A stretch of 64,000 nucleotides of DNA from Gnetum montanum (Eukaryota; Streptophyta; Gnetopsida; Gnetales; Gnetaceae). Under the pieces are notes generated by a model. The model saw only the letters and a list, made by a program, of their open reading frames with translations, did not search any database and had not been told where the DNA came from. Shown here in pieces: positions 11,946 to 22,140 of the stretch. The DNA is taken from positions 190,014 through 254,013 of the forward strand of contig MNCI01016050.1 in the NCBI GenBank assembly GCA_015680685.1, in the 5' to 3' direction. Position 1 is the stretch's first letter, and every line of letters starts with the position of its first letter. Both the position numbers and the translations under genes were made by a program.

Positions 11946-13216
11946 CTACTTGTCAAGGATTTATTGGTAGTGTATTTGCTATATGGGTATTTCTTCTAAA
12001 TTTTCTTCTTCTATTTCTAAAGATTGGTAAACTAGATAAAATGAGTGAACTTATAATCCTTTTGGTTTTAACTCCACTACTAGTTCTTACTTCACAAACC
12101 CTTTCTTTGTCTTCTTTTGATGAAGGCTTAGTTTTATAATTTAAATATTTCTTAGGATTTTCAAATTTTTGAAACTTCTCAAATTGTTTAGTAATGAAAA
12201 AAGTAGAAGCTTAATTCTACCCTTCTTCTAGTGCCAAATAGAACTTTTGACTATCACTTAGGACTCCCTTCCTACCACCAACTTTGTGGTCCCTAGCTTT
12301 ATGATAAAAATCACTTAAACAAGAAGTTTAGGTGTTTTTTGGCTCCAAAAAATACCTAGGCCTAGATACCTCCAAATAAACTTAGTGATAATGGAGCAAA
12401 CTAATGTGTGATTGTTGTTGAAAATGTTAAAATGACTCATATAGTATATTAAATTGTAAGTAGTTATTATGATAGAAGTTCAACTAACTTTGCCTTAAAC
12501 TATGAGATTAAAGCTCCTATTATGTCAAAGCTACTTAGTCCACATAGTCTTAATCGTACATTACTTGAAACAAATAATCAAAACTCTTAAGCATAATTCT
12601 AAAAAAATATATTCCTAGTTTTTCCTAAAGAGAAAATTCCAAAAGAAAAATAGAAATAGAGCCTGACTCAATGGATTTAAGAAAATATGAAAAAAATATT
12701 TGTGTAAAATCTTAAACATTTAGGCGAGATAAAATGAATATGAGGAAACACTTTTAAAGTAAAGCTATTTCAAATCAGGCCAAGATATCAGAGATTATCA
12801 AGATCCTATTGACTCAAATAAGCAATTTTGTAGAAGACAATACTATTAAACTACTCAAAATGCTTTTAAAGTGAAAAAAAAAATAAGTTGTTATACATCT
12901 AGTCAATAGATGTCACAAATTGCAGAAAATAGAGCTACTAAACAATGCCAAGATTGAATAACAAGCACAATACCATCTGTACTATTAGCTAAGCAACTAA
13001 GAGATAATAGAAAGCAAATGAATTCACATGATAAAAGAAAAGCATTTGAATTTTTTTTCTAATTAGAATGTCATTTTATAAGTAACTCTTTTGTAATTTT
13101 CTTTCAAATTTTCTCCTTCCTCTTTTACAAAAAGACCATGCTTTTTATAGCCAAAACATGAAAAATTAGTTAGAACTAATTTAGTTATAACTGCAAAGAG
13201 GTTACAAGCTAATTAT
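11946..13216 (-). other. T1 spacer between ORF1 and Gag
   Basis: About 1.3 kb with no readable protein on the minus strand. The plus-strand open frames here are shadows. In Ogre-like elements the corresponding stretch is transcribed leader and may contain an intron; I could not identify splice sites with confidence. Confidence 0.4.
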
Positions 13217-14213
13217 GATGAGCTACTAGTGACTTTCTTTTCAACAACATCTTTAAGGATGTCCAAAAGTACCTATTGCTTTTGGACTTCTGCAACCATT
13301 GGAGTCTCTGCCACGAATTCTTCAACATGATTATCTTCTCATTGTACTAGGCTTTTTAAATAACTTTACTTCTATACTAATAATAATACCTCAACCACTT
13401 TCTTTTACATTATTAGAAAATAAAGCCTTTTCTATCTTTTCTTCTAATGATTTGTCGTTACTTATTGTGGTGACATTGATGGCTTTATTTATGTTACTCT
13501 CATATCCTTGCATCCTCTCTAAAGTATTAATAAAGTCTATGTTAGCCCTTCTATTTCATTCAACTTGGTGCATATTGCAATTTATTATATCAACGAGGAA
13601 TTTCATTTCTATTTCAAGCAATTTCTCTCTTTTATCATTAGCCCAACTCATGAAATTATTAGTGGTTGTAACATCTTACTTAAAAACTTCTTTCATGCTC
13701 TTCATTTCATTAATATTGGGCATGACTACTTTTGCTTGATGTTTCATGGATGTTAATTCATTTATAATAAATTGGAAGTTATCCTCATATTTCAAATATT
13801 CTACTTAAAGTCTTTGATTCTTCTTGGCCAAATATTTGTGCAATTTTGTATTTTTCATTTTAATAGCCTTGATATTGGCCTTTTTAATTTAGGATATCTT
13901 TATTTGGTCTTCAAACATTTTTTGTAAAATCTCAAAATCTAAATGCATGGAATGATGAAAATTCCTCAACCTTTCAATATCTTGTTGCTACTCCCTAATA
14001 GTCTCATTGGTAGTCCTTGAACAATCAACAATAACTACAAACAATTTTTTTGCAACTTCATGATAAGACATGGAAATTTTTGTTTTGCCTATTTTTGGAT
14101 CTATCTCTTTTCCTTGAAAGATCACTAATTCATGAATATCTAGCCTTTATGTATGTTGTTGCTCGAGGATCAATTTCCCTTCATTAGTTTAAACCTTTAT
14201 AGATTTTGGTCCA
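13217..14213 (-). pseudogene. T1 ORF1, C-terminal part (coiled-coil-rich)
   Basis: One minus-strand frame is readable for most of this kilobase with only scattered stops (for example at 13,500-13,680), plus a probable shift near 13,310. It encodes a charged, heptad-like protein. Recognisable pieces are LDIHELVIFQGKEIDPKIG, MSYHEVAKKLFVVIVDC, QQDIERLRNFHHSMHLD and NFQFIINELTSM. The last in-frame segment ends near KKVTSSSS. There is no match to Gag, Pol or Env. Position before gag on the same strand fits the extra ORF1 of Ogre/Tat elements, whose function is not established. Element A interrupts it at 14,213 and the frame resumes at 21,287. Confidence 0.65.
14209..14213. repeat. Target-site duplication of element A, left copy
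   Basis: GTCCA directly before the LTR start, matching GTCTA at 21,282-21,286 with one transition. Five bases is the normal duplication size for gypsy integrases. It lies in the ORF1 coding frame. Confidence 0.75.
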
Positions 14214-14999
14214 TGATGAGTGGCGAGGTACCCCTACGCTCAACCATATGAATACGAGCGTCTCACGAGCAATCCGGTCGAACTCCAAGGACTAAGTGCT
14301 TATATGCCTTAATAGAACACTTAAGGTTAATCAATCGCTGTCTTCCCAAACTTACTTGTATTGTCACAGTTGTATGGTTAAGTAAGCTTGATGTATATGA
14401 TTTTTATATCTTTTATCTTTTTAATGTCTTATGCTAATAGGGGAAGGTGAAGAGAACTAAGTGACTAACTTCCATTAACTATTTACTAATTATGTTCTAA
14501 TTGTCCTAACACCAGACTCCATTCCCACTTGCCACACACACCTTGAACTAGTGCAATGCTGCTGGGATTACCAAACACTATTCGTTATTGGGTTACCAAG
14601 TGTTGCACACGTGCTCAAAGCGATTGTACTGATTGTACTTAACTAGGAAAGTCAAGGGTTGAGAGAGATTAATTAACTAGGAAAGCATTTAAATATTCAA
14701 CAATAATTAATTCCTATTACATGCTGCAAGGTTTATCAAAATGTTCATCTTTATTGTCATACACAAATATGTGCTTAGGTACAATTTGCTCGAATAAAGA
14801 TTCGTTCACTTTAAGACTTCTACTGCGGGCACATGGAAATTATTCTAACTCTGGAATGGTAAAACTGCTATAGTTTGGCTAAGGGTCTAATTCTAAGCGT
14901 CTATAATAGGGAAATTCACCTCTTATTTATAGATATTGAATGGGCCGTGATATTGTGGGGGTGGACGCGATATCGTGGATGCGATATCATGGCTCATCA
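14214..14999 (-). repeat. Element A 3' LTR (786 bp)
   Basis: Starts TGATGAGTGGCGAGG and ends GGCTCATCA on the plus strand; the outer seven bases form a perfect inverted repeat. It matches 20,470-21,281 throughout with scattered substitutions and a few small indels. Several GATATCGTGG-like words near the inner end (14,950-14,990) form a short degenerate repeat. Confidence 0.92.
14920..14932 (-). promoter_or_regulatory. TATA box in element A 3' LTR
   Basis: The minus strand reads CTATAAATAAGAGG, a good plant TATA box. The same box lies at the same place in the other LTR (21,187-21,199) and similar ones in the LTRs of B and C. It sets the transcription direction as minus, agreeing with the coding strand. 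Confidence 0.65.
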
Positions 15000-16882
15000 T
15001 ACCTCCATGAATGAATAAAAACTCGTCCTTGAGTTCCTTACAAAATATTGGGAAGGTATGAGATTATTGACTTGAATGATACTAATGGTGAATGGGGTGA
15101 CATGTGAATGGATCATCATTACAATACATGAAAAAATTAGTGTTCATGAAAATAAGAGTGAACACTATATATACATTTGACATCCAGCTTTATTTGGCAG
15201 CTAAGAGAGAGAGAGAGAGAAAAGAGAAAAGAAGATGTGTTGCTGCCGATGCCAAAATTACACTTTCCGTTGTCCATCCATAGTCGTGCCATCAATCTTG
15301 TTCCTTTGCATGACTGTTCTAGCACTAGTTCATCTTAAGTGTTTTCTCTAGCTCCAATCCATTATCGTATGGTCGCCATTTGCACACACAACATAGTCAC
15401 ATATTAGCAATGGTAATTAGATCACAAAGCAATTAATACCTTGCCTCGGTGTATGGTTTATTGGCTGAGTTGTGATATGGCTAATCTAGATTCTGGAGAT
15501 GTAATACTAGTGACTACCGAAGGTGTAAGGTGTAGGGGTTAGGAGAAAATTGAAAAAATTGGGCCAGGACCTCCATGACTAAGAGTGAACCTCTGGTAGC
15601 GATAGAATGGAAAAACTTAGGGAATAAGAAAGATGGAGAAAAAAGAAACAACCATAACGCCAATGAAATGAATGTCAGAGATGGAAATGAACAAAATAAA
15701 TGGTGATTGTGAAAATGTTTAAGGGAAAGAAGTTAACTGATGCACCAAATAGGAATGCCAGTGGGCCCTCCCCAAAGGAGGCTCATGCCCTTAATGCTCT
15801 GGTAGTCCTACATTCAAAGAGTCTATAGGCTCTGAAAATGTCATTTGGAAGAAAGAGTTAAAGTCTTAACCACAAGAATTTACCAAAAAGAAAACAATGC
15901 ATCAACCAAAATATGGACTATTGATATAACTGGCAATGAGGTAAAAAATGGAGAAAGAATGATGAGGAGAAGAGAATGGAATGGAGTCCCAAGAACAAGG
16001 TGGTGTACAGCCCCTTGTGTAGTTATGGTTAATGTGACTTAGTAGATCTCATTCCAAATCCAGCCTCAAACAATCCACATTTAGTGACTTCACATTAATA
16101 CACTTGGCCAATTCATCCACTTGAGGTCACCAGAATGCTTCTGCCAAAAGGTCACCACCATTCCGACGAAATAAGAAAAGAGAAAGTAAGAAGCAAGAAA
16201 GGGCCTTAGTTAGAGGGAACATGTTTGTTTAGTTCCATGACCAGTGCTTGTAGCCTAGATGCTTATTTCATCTAAGGGGTGTGCTTTGAATTCTCTCTCT
16301 CTTTTTTTTTTGTGAGAACCACACCATGCAAAGACTTATTATTTTTATTAGCTTAGCTTCCCAATAATGGAGCAATGTCAGAATGGTAAGGAAAACTCAA
16401 GAAGAAAACATCCAAGCACCCAAGAGAATGGCCAACACAAATGCATCAAATCCCCTGGAAGTCACACCCTTTTCAATCCTTGAGTCCTTCCTTAGTTTGA
16501 GAAATACCCAGTCACCAATTCGGTGATAGTTCTTATTATTGAAAGAAAGGGACTATATAGTTCCAAGCTAAGATAGACCATAGAAATTTATGGATGCATG
16601 GATGATGTGGACTCATTGCCTGTTATAACTCAAAGGTAAAAACCAAACATTAGCAACCAATAGAGTATAGTTCATACCACTGTTAGGAGCACTTATTAGG
16701 TGACGAGCCAAACAAAATAAACAAACACACAAGTAAATGAAAGAGCATAAATGATGTTGCAAACGAAGAAATGGAAGAGTATAAATGGTGTTGCAAAACA
16801 AAAACAAGAAAAGTTAAAGAAATTTTGTAAAGAAAAAATGTTCTAAACAAAAACTTAAAAAGGAACTGAGGGCCTCATTTGA
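15000..16882 (-). other. Element A 3' non-coding region, conserved with element B
   Basis: No domain can be read on either strand. The block 16,190-16,350 (GGGCCTTAGTTAGAGGG, then AGTGCTTGTAGC, then a T-rich run and CACACCATG) is clearly matched at 38,015-38,225 in element B. The part next to the LTR (15,001-15,070) also matches 36,630-36,725. GA-rich sequence lies at 15,204-15,231. A polypurine tract just inside the LTR is not convincing; the minus strand there reads ATGGAGGTA. Confidence 0.6.
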
Positions 16883-17740
16883 TCAGCATAGGTGGCCATC
16901 TCCCCCATGACTGAGTTGAAAGGATGAGATCTGAAATAATGAGCGAGGTTGTCCTTTCTTCGATGTGTTATGTGCATTGACCATTTTAGATTCCTGGTAA
17001 GGTTCGGTCGGTTGCACATTGACTAGTAATCTTTTATCGGAGTGCTTGTTTGAAGTTTTTAGGAATTTCCAACTTCCCCCTATTGATGTTTTTAGGTTAA
17101 GGGTTGGAAGTTGGCAACACTCTTGCTCCAGCGCATCTATGCCTTCAACGTGGGCATAAGTGGTTCCCCCAGTTAGTTCCATGCATGTTGGTGAGTTTCT
17201 CTCTTGATCAGCTATCAACCACTGGGTGTCTTCTTGTTGTGTGGTTGCTACATACAGGAACTTTTGTATGTTAATTTCTTGGGCACATCAGTTGCAAGCA
17301 GGCAATGCTGAACATTCTTGTACGTAATCAGACCCTGTATCACTGTATGTGATGCATGGAACTTTCTTCTTCTCAATCTTCCCAAAAGTGTTTTCCTTAG
17401 ATATTTCCAGGAAAAGATCACGGATTCCTAGGCGTGCATTTATGGTACTTAGCCATGCCCTTCTCATTATTATTGGGAAGTCCCATTTGTCATTGTTTAC
17501 TTGTATCACTAGGAAATCAGCTGGGTATGACCACCCACACATAGTGGTAACAATGTCCTCCACTAGTCCCAAGGGAACAGTGATGGATTGGTCAACCAGC
17601 TCTAAGTGAATATTGCTCTTCTTTAGTGGAGGTAGGTTCCAGGCTTTATACATCTCTTGTGATATTAAGTTGACTCTGGAACCTGAGTCCAGAAGAGCTT
17701 TACATGGTTCATTCCTAGTGACTTGGAGATAGATTAAAGG
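16883..17740 (-). pseudogene. Element A aspartic protease with C-terminal extension
   Basis: The active-site motif LLDSGSRVNLISQEMYKAW spans about 17,705-17,645 and is intact, as in Athila-type plant gypsy proteases. It is followed by LGLVEDIVTTMCGWSYPADF (flap and strand) and INARLGIRDLFLEI. One stop (TGA near 17,288) breaks a frame that then stays open for another 130 codons to a stop at 16,883. This extension is polar and has no RT or integrase motifs. The protease would process Gag. Because the frame ends in clean non-coding sequence shared with B, the lack of pol looks ancestral rather than a recent deletion. Confidence 0.8.
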
Positions 17741-18348
17741 GCTTCCAGGGTTAGAAAATTTCCTAGGAAAGTGGCCCTCCTTAATTCAGTCAGTGAAGAC
17801 ATCTGTTAACATAACCATGTGCATTGAGCTCTATTTTTGGTTTTAAGGGAGCTTTGAAGCCTTATTTGATGGAGAAGCATTCGGAGGCTCAACTACTTGT
17901 GCTTGTAAGAGCTTGGTTGGATTGTTGGTTCTAAAGAGAGATCTTCTCTTTGTGCGGTTGTCAGAACCAGTAGTGGGTTGAAGGTTTATAGCTCTCGTGG
18001 CATTGCGTTGTTGTGGTTGAGTGGGGAGTTCCCCTTGCATTGCTAGAGTGGGTGGTAATGGAGCTATTGGTGTGAGAGTTGTGAATGGGTTTGGAGGATG
18101 GTATGTCTGTGGGTTGTCTCTCCTAGGAGAAGGAGTTCTATAATTCTCTCAAGCTTGGTAGTGATGTTGTCGTGTCACATGACCAATAGAGTCACATGGA
18201 GGGATTGGATGCTACACATAATAGCCATATGGATCCGGTTGCCGGTAAGGGTATTGTTACCTTGGTGGTGGCATCCCCCATGACTATGGGTATTGCTACT
18301 ATTGGTGTTGCTCAATAGGTTGTGGTGGAGTTCCACTTGGATAATACG
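17741..18348 (-). pseudogene. Element A Gag-protease linker
   Basis: Low-complexity coding remnant, rich in Pro, Gln, Asn and Ser, with the open piece at 18,040-17,843 (RNATRAINLQPTTGSDNRT, then a basic KRRSLFR). No domain is recognised. It joins the zinc knuckle to protease and has stops and shifts. Confidence 0.5.
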
Positions 18349-19400
18349 TTAAAGGTTGGTGGAACTACCTTGGGTTACCTTGGGGATAAGGTAATCATTG
18401 GGATGCTTGCCGTTTGTTAAGTTGTGGGTTAAGTGCATACACCCCAGCTCTTGCAGATGTGAGATTATTGGGCAACATCCCTTAGGATGGTTGTATTGGC
18501 ATATCTCACATCCACCATCATTGTCCATATCAGAATCCACAACCTCTTCGGTGATGTCCATTTTACCCTTGCCTTTGTTACATGCATTGCCCATGTCCCT
18601 CTTTTTCTTTTTGTCATTGTCACTACCTCACTCCTTAGACTCTACAATTTTGAGAACGGTTTCAAATCTACTATCTAGGGAGTCCCACATTTGGTCTACC
18701 TTTATCGACACTTTTGTTGTTAATTTTTGGAGCAGCAAGGTTTTCCTATGCACCATCTCTTCGAGTGGTGACTCTTCCTCCTCCTCATAGAATCTCACTC
18801 CCCTTTTTCGGAGGGAAGGATCGCGGTTGTACTCTTCCGCACTTTCTCTCTTACATAGCTCTCCTTCTTCCTTGGCTACTTGTTCCAGCAATCTATGGAC
18901 CTGATGGGACCTAAGCTTTGATAATATCCCTTGGGCATATGTTCCAAGGGTTCTCCTGGTTTCATGCCTAAGTCCATCTACAAGATGGCGTAGTTGATCT
19001 AGCTACGAGTAACCATGGCCTGGGCAACGATGTAATAGTGCTTAATAATGGCCCATGGCAACATCCAAGGAGTCATGATTTCCCTACTTCCATCTTTGGA
19101 TTTTCTTTCGCAGGTTGGACACCTGAGAGTATGTTTGATACTTATCATTAAACAGTTCTAGCATCGTACTCCACCTTTGAATAGATTTCAGTTCTAAAGA
19201 CCGGTACCAGCTTTCTTCTTCTTTTACTAGTGTCCTTGGGAACAACTTTAGTTTTTGCCATTCATTCTCAATGTTCTTCAAGGCACATGCATCGTGAAAT
19301 GCTTGTAAGTGGTTTTGAGGATCAGCGTTGTACCCCCCTCAAATCGTGGGATATTATTCATGTCTAACCTCTTGATCCTACTATCTTTTTGGTGCCTTGT
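18349..19400 (-). pseudogene. Element A Gag core and zinc knuckle
   Basis: Capsid-like Gag read in pieces. The first is HLQAFHDACALKNIENEWQK, then LVKEEESWYRSLELKSIQRW, then LFNDKYQTYSQVSNLRKKIQ. After a stop come LRHLVDGLRHETRRTLGTYA and VAKEEGELCKRES. This is the usual W..L/F..Y...Q order of Retrotrans_gag. Near the C-terminus, about 18,530-18,490, the motif CEICQYNHPKGCC gives a C-X2-C-X3-H-X3-C zinc knuckle, one residue tighter in two gaps than the standard CX2CX4HX4C. The knuckle would bind element RNA. Element B carries the same region with the Cys residues changed to Tyr. Confidence 0.8.
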
Positions 19401-19408
19401 TGGAACTC

Positions 19409-20354
19409 TTATGGCCTCCGTGATATCTGACATGCTTCAGGTTGCGAGTAGGGGTTCTTTATGGTCATTCTATTCATAGCTTCTATGATATCTATGCGGT
19501 TCCCTACTCTCCCTTCTTTTATGCCGTGATTCTCTCGAGTGCCTTCATCCTCTTTCTCGACTCTATTTACCTTTATCCTCATGGTTAGGCTCCTTATGAC
19601 TATCTCCTGACATTGAAGGAGAGGGTGAATGTAATGATGAAGGTGAAGAAGAATGAGAACCATCACCATGAAAATGTTCCCTACCTTCTCTTTGGTGGTC
19701 CCGGCCCTGATCGTGATTACAATCAGAATGCCCGCCCTTATCATGTGTTTGTGTTCCCTCATTGAATAGTTGGTGTTCATGGGAATTAGAACCAGGATTG
19801 TGAATTGTGGAGTGGAGGTTCTAATACACCACCTCTTGACCATTGTTAGGAGGGGGAACATCATTTTGTGGAGGACCTATTGAAATAAGTTCACTACCCT
19901 CAATTTTGCTTAAGACGGGTGGAGCATTATGGGGTCCTTTGCCCTTCAACAATGTATAGTATCTCTCCTGTTGCAAGTTCCTTTGATGTTGCACTTCTGT
20001 GGGATGCTAATCCCTTGTGTCATAATCACATGCAATGTATTCCGCGTATAATTGTGACATGCCTACTCGTGCGAGAGCATGAAGAAGCATGTTGGGGACT
20101 ATTCGATTTGGAGGTAACACTATGTTACCCTCCAAGTCTCTCCAACACAGTTGTTCATCTTGATAGAGAATAAAGGTAAAGTCAAGTACATACTCATCGT
20201 GATAAATATATACCACATGGAATTGTTGAGGAACTGGCGGATCTTGGTTATGTGTGTTGTGCCACTGACTGTCTCTTGTGTTGGTCCTAGGCGGTGAAAT
20301 GCTTTTGTGCGAAGAAGAAGACATTTTTGTCTTGTTTGGTGTGCTGTTTACCAT
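19409..20354 (-). pseudogene. Element A Gag N-terminal region
   Basis: The first Met at 20,354 lies about 100 bases after the primer site, where a gag start is expected. The open piece to 20,007 begins MVNSTPNKTKMSSSSHKS and includes YIYHDEYVLDFTFILYQDEQ. After frameshifts, the rest is polar, His/Ser/Arg-rich sequence up to the capsid-like core. I recognise no domain. This part is absent from element B. Confidence 0.6.
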
Positions 20355-20450
20355 TGTCTTATCTTTTCCTAATTAACCCTAAGGGTTTGTTCTAGCATCC
20401 CAATGATATGAATGATCTCCTATGTCCTACGTAGCGCACAAACAACTAAG
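20355..20450 (-). other. Element A leader between PBS and gag
   Basis: A short untranslated stretch of about 100 bases. No structure beyond the primer site could be recognised. Confidence 0.5.
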
Positions 20451-20468
20451 TCCCTAGCAACGGTGCCA
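20451..20468 (-). promoter_or_regulatory. Primer binding site, tRNA-Asp type
   Basis: The minus strand reads TGGCACCGTTGCTAGGGA one base inside the 5' LTR. The complement of the 3' end of plant tRNA-Asp (GTC) is TGGCGCCGTTGCCGGGGA, so 15 of 18 positions match and all differences are transitions. This primer is typical of Athila and related plant gypsy elements, and its place fixes the element as minus-strand. Confidence 0.85.
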
Positions 20469-20469
20469 A

Positions 20470-21281
20470 TGATGAGTGGTGAGGTACCTTGACACTCAAC
20501 CATACGAATACGAGCGTCTCACGCACGATCTGGTTGAACTCCAAGGACTAAGTGCTTACGTGCCTTAATGAAACACTTAAGGTTAATCAATCGCTCTCTT
20601 CCCAAACTTACTTGTATTGTCAAAGTTGTATGGTTAAGTAAGCTTGAGGTATATGATTTTTATATCTTTTATCTTTTTAATGTCTTATGCTAATAGGGGA
20701 AGGTGAAGAGAACTAAGTGACTAACTTCCATTAACTATTTACTAATTAAGTTCTAATTGTCCTAACACCAGACTCCATTCCCACTTGCTGCACACACCTT
20801 GAACTAGTGCAATGCTGTTGGGATTACCAAACGCTATTCGTTACTGGGTTACCAAGTGTTGCACAGGTGCTCAAAGCGGTCGTATTGACTGTACTTAACT
20901 AGGAGAGTCAAGGGTTAAGAGAGATTAATTAACTAGGAAAGAATTTAAATATTCAACAATAATTAATTTCTATTTAGTTTAGTCCACATGATGCAAGGTT
21001 TATTAGAAAGTTCGTATTTATTGTCATACACAAATGTGTGCTCAGATACAATTTGTTCGAATAAAGATCTGTTTACATTAAGACTCCTATTGCGGGCACA
21101 TGGAAATTATTCTAACTCTGGAATGGTAAAACTGCTATATTTTGGCTAAGGGTCTAAGTCTAAGTGTTTAGAACAGGGAATGCTTCCTCTTATTTATAAA
21201 TATTGTGGCAAGCCGCGATATTGTGTAAGCGATATCAAGGGGGTGAATGTGATATCTCGTACGCGATATTGTGGCTCATCA
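20470..21281 (-). repeat. Element A 5' LTR (812 bp)
   Basis: Starts TGATGAGTGGTGAGG and ends GTGGCTCATCA on the plus strand. It pairs with 14,214-14,999 along its full length and carries an extra short insertion near 20,975. A TATA box lies at 21,187-21,199 on the minus strand, and the primer site abuts its inner end. Confidence 0.92.
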
Positions 21282-21286
21282 GTCTA
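21282..21286. repeat. Target-site duplication of element A, right copy
   Basis: GTCTA directly after the LTR, against GTCCA on the other side: one transition in five bases. Confidence 0.75.
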
Positions 21287-22140
21287 CCTCTAATAATGTA
21301 TCTTGAAGGAAAATTTTAAAGGGTAATGGCCTTGGATGATGAAGAGCTAGTATGAGTCTTTACAATTTTTGATGATGGCTTCTCTTTTTTTGTCAAAATT
21401 TTCTTGCTAGAAAGAATTTGTAGCGACTTATTTCTTTGTTCTTGAACTTTGATGAATCAAGTGAAAGCTTTTGTGTTTAAGGCTTCATCCAACCTATAGA
21501 TTTGTCATGAAAAATAGTTTTCTTTCATCTTGTCTAATTGATCTTGATTAAACAACCTAGCCAATATATGATTTTCTTCCTCAAGCCTCCTATTGGTCAA
21601 GAGCTCCATTTCCCTATATTGCTCCTTAAGTAGGATTATAGAGAGAGTTTTGCTTAATTCACATTTCCTATTGCTTGGCTAAATTTACTAGCTCTTCACT
21701 TATTAGAGAATACAAAGCATCATTTTCCTAATGCTCATGAGACTTCCTAAAATCTTTGTTAGGATTGTAGTACCTCTATTTAGCCTCATGAAAAGCTTCT
21801 TTTTCAAATTTGACCCCTATGTTTACTATATGAAGGGTGTTCCCAGAATACCAAAAACCAATCTATAAAGAAGAAACCTACCTTGCCATGTATTCATATC
21901 ACATTAGATTGTTTTGGATCTACCTAACAAACTCCAAAGATACCAAATAAGGGGCTCCAATTTGTGGCATTTTTGTTGGCCTTCCTCTAGATCCTCCTAT
22001 AATTATCTCTATGTGATAAGCATGGAACAAAATTCTTCCTTTATACTTGACCTAATTTCTTCTGCCACAACTTGTTTTGTTCTAGGTGATGTTCAATTAG
22101 CATGAAATTGATACAAAAGTGGATAGACAACATTCATAAG
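21287..22140 (-). pseudogene. T1 ORF1, N-terminal part (split by element A)
   Basis: Minus-strand coding remnant with a coiled-coil character: EEIRSSIKEEFCSML, EDLEEGQQKCHKLEPL, WQGRFLLYRLVFGILGTPFI, GVKFEKEAFHEAK, ALYSLISEELVNLAKQ, LLKEQYREMELLTNRRLEEE and LDEAL. Stops and two or three frameshifts separate the pieces. At its end the frame (SRYIIRG) continues in phase into 14,213 if element A and one target duplication are taken out. The function is unknown; the place before gag fits the extra ORF of Ogre/Tat elements. Confidence 0.6.

Larger units (their letters stand above)
14214..21281 (-). mobile_element. Element A: non-autonomous gag-protease LTR retrotransposon (TR-GAG-like)
   Basis: A complete 7,068-bp element nested in ORF1 of T1. 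It has two LTRs with TGATGAG...CTCATCA ends, a 5-bp target duplication with one mismatch, and a tRNA-Asp-type primer site. Gag, a zinc knuckle and aspartic protease lie on the minus strand. No reverse transcriptase, RNase H or integrase can be read anywhere. The 1.9 kb between the protease ORF end (16,883) and the 3' LTR is non-coding. Element B at 35.6-41.7 kb is a relative with the same non-coding block, so absence of pol is probably a family trait. Gag-only LTR elements of this kind have been described in plants (TR-GAG). It must depend on a partner for mobility. Confidence 0.85.

Noticed and set aside
13299-13756. Overlapping plus-strand open frames of 146 and 63 codons with hydrophobic composition
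   Set aside because: They are antisense shadows of T1 ORF1, whose charged helical protein on the minus strand gives leucine- and serine-rich products on the other.
17349-18914. Plus-strand open frames of 61-130 codons over element A
   Set aside because: Shadows of the Gag-protease frame of element A on the minus strand.
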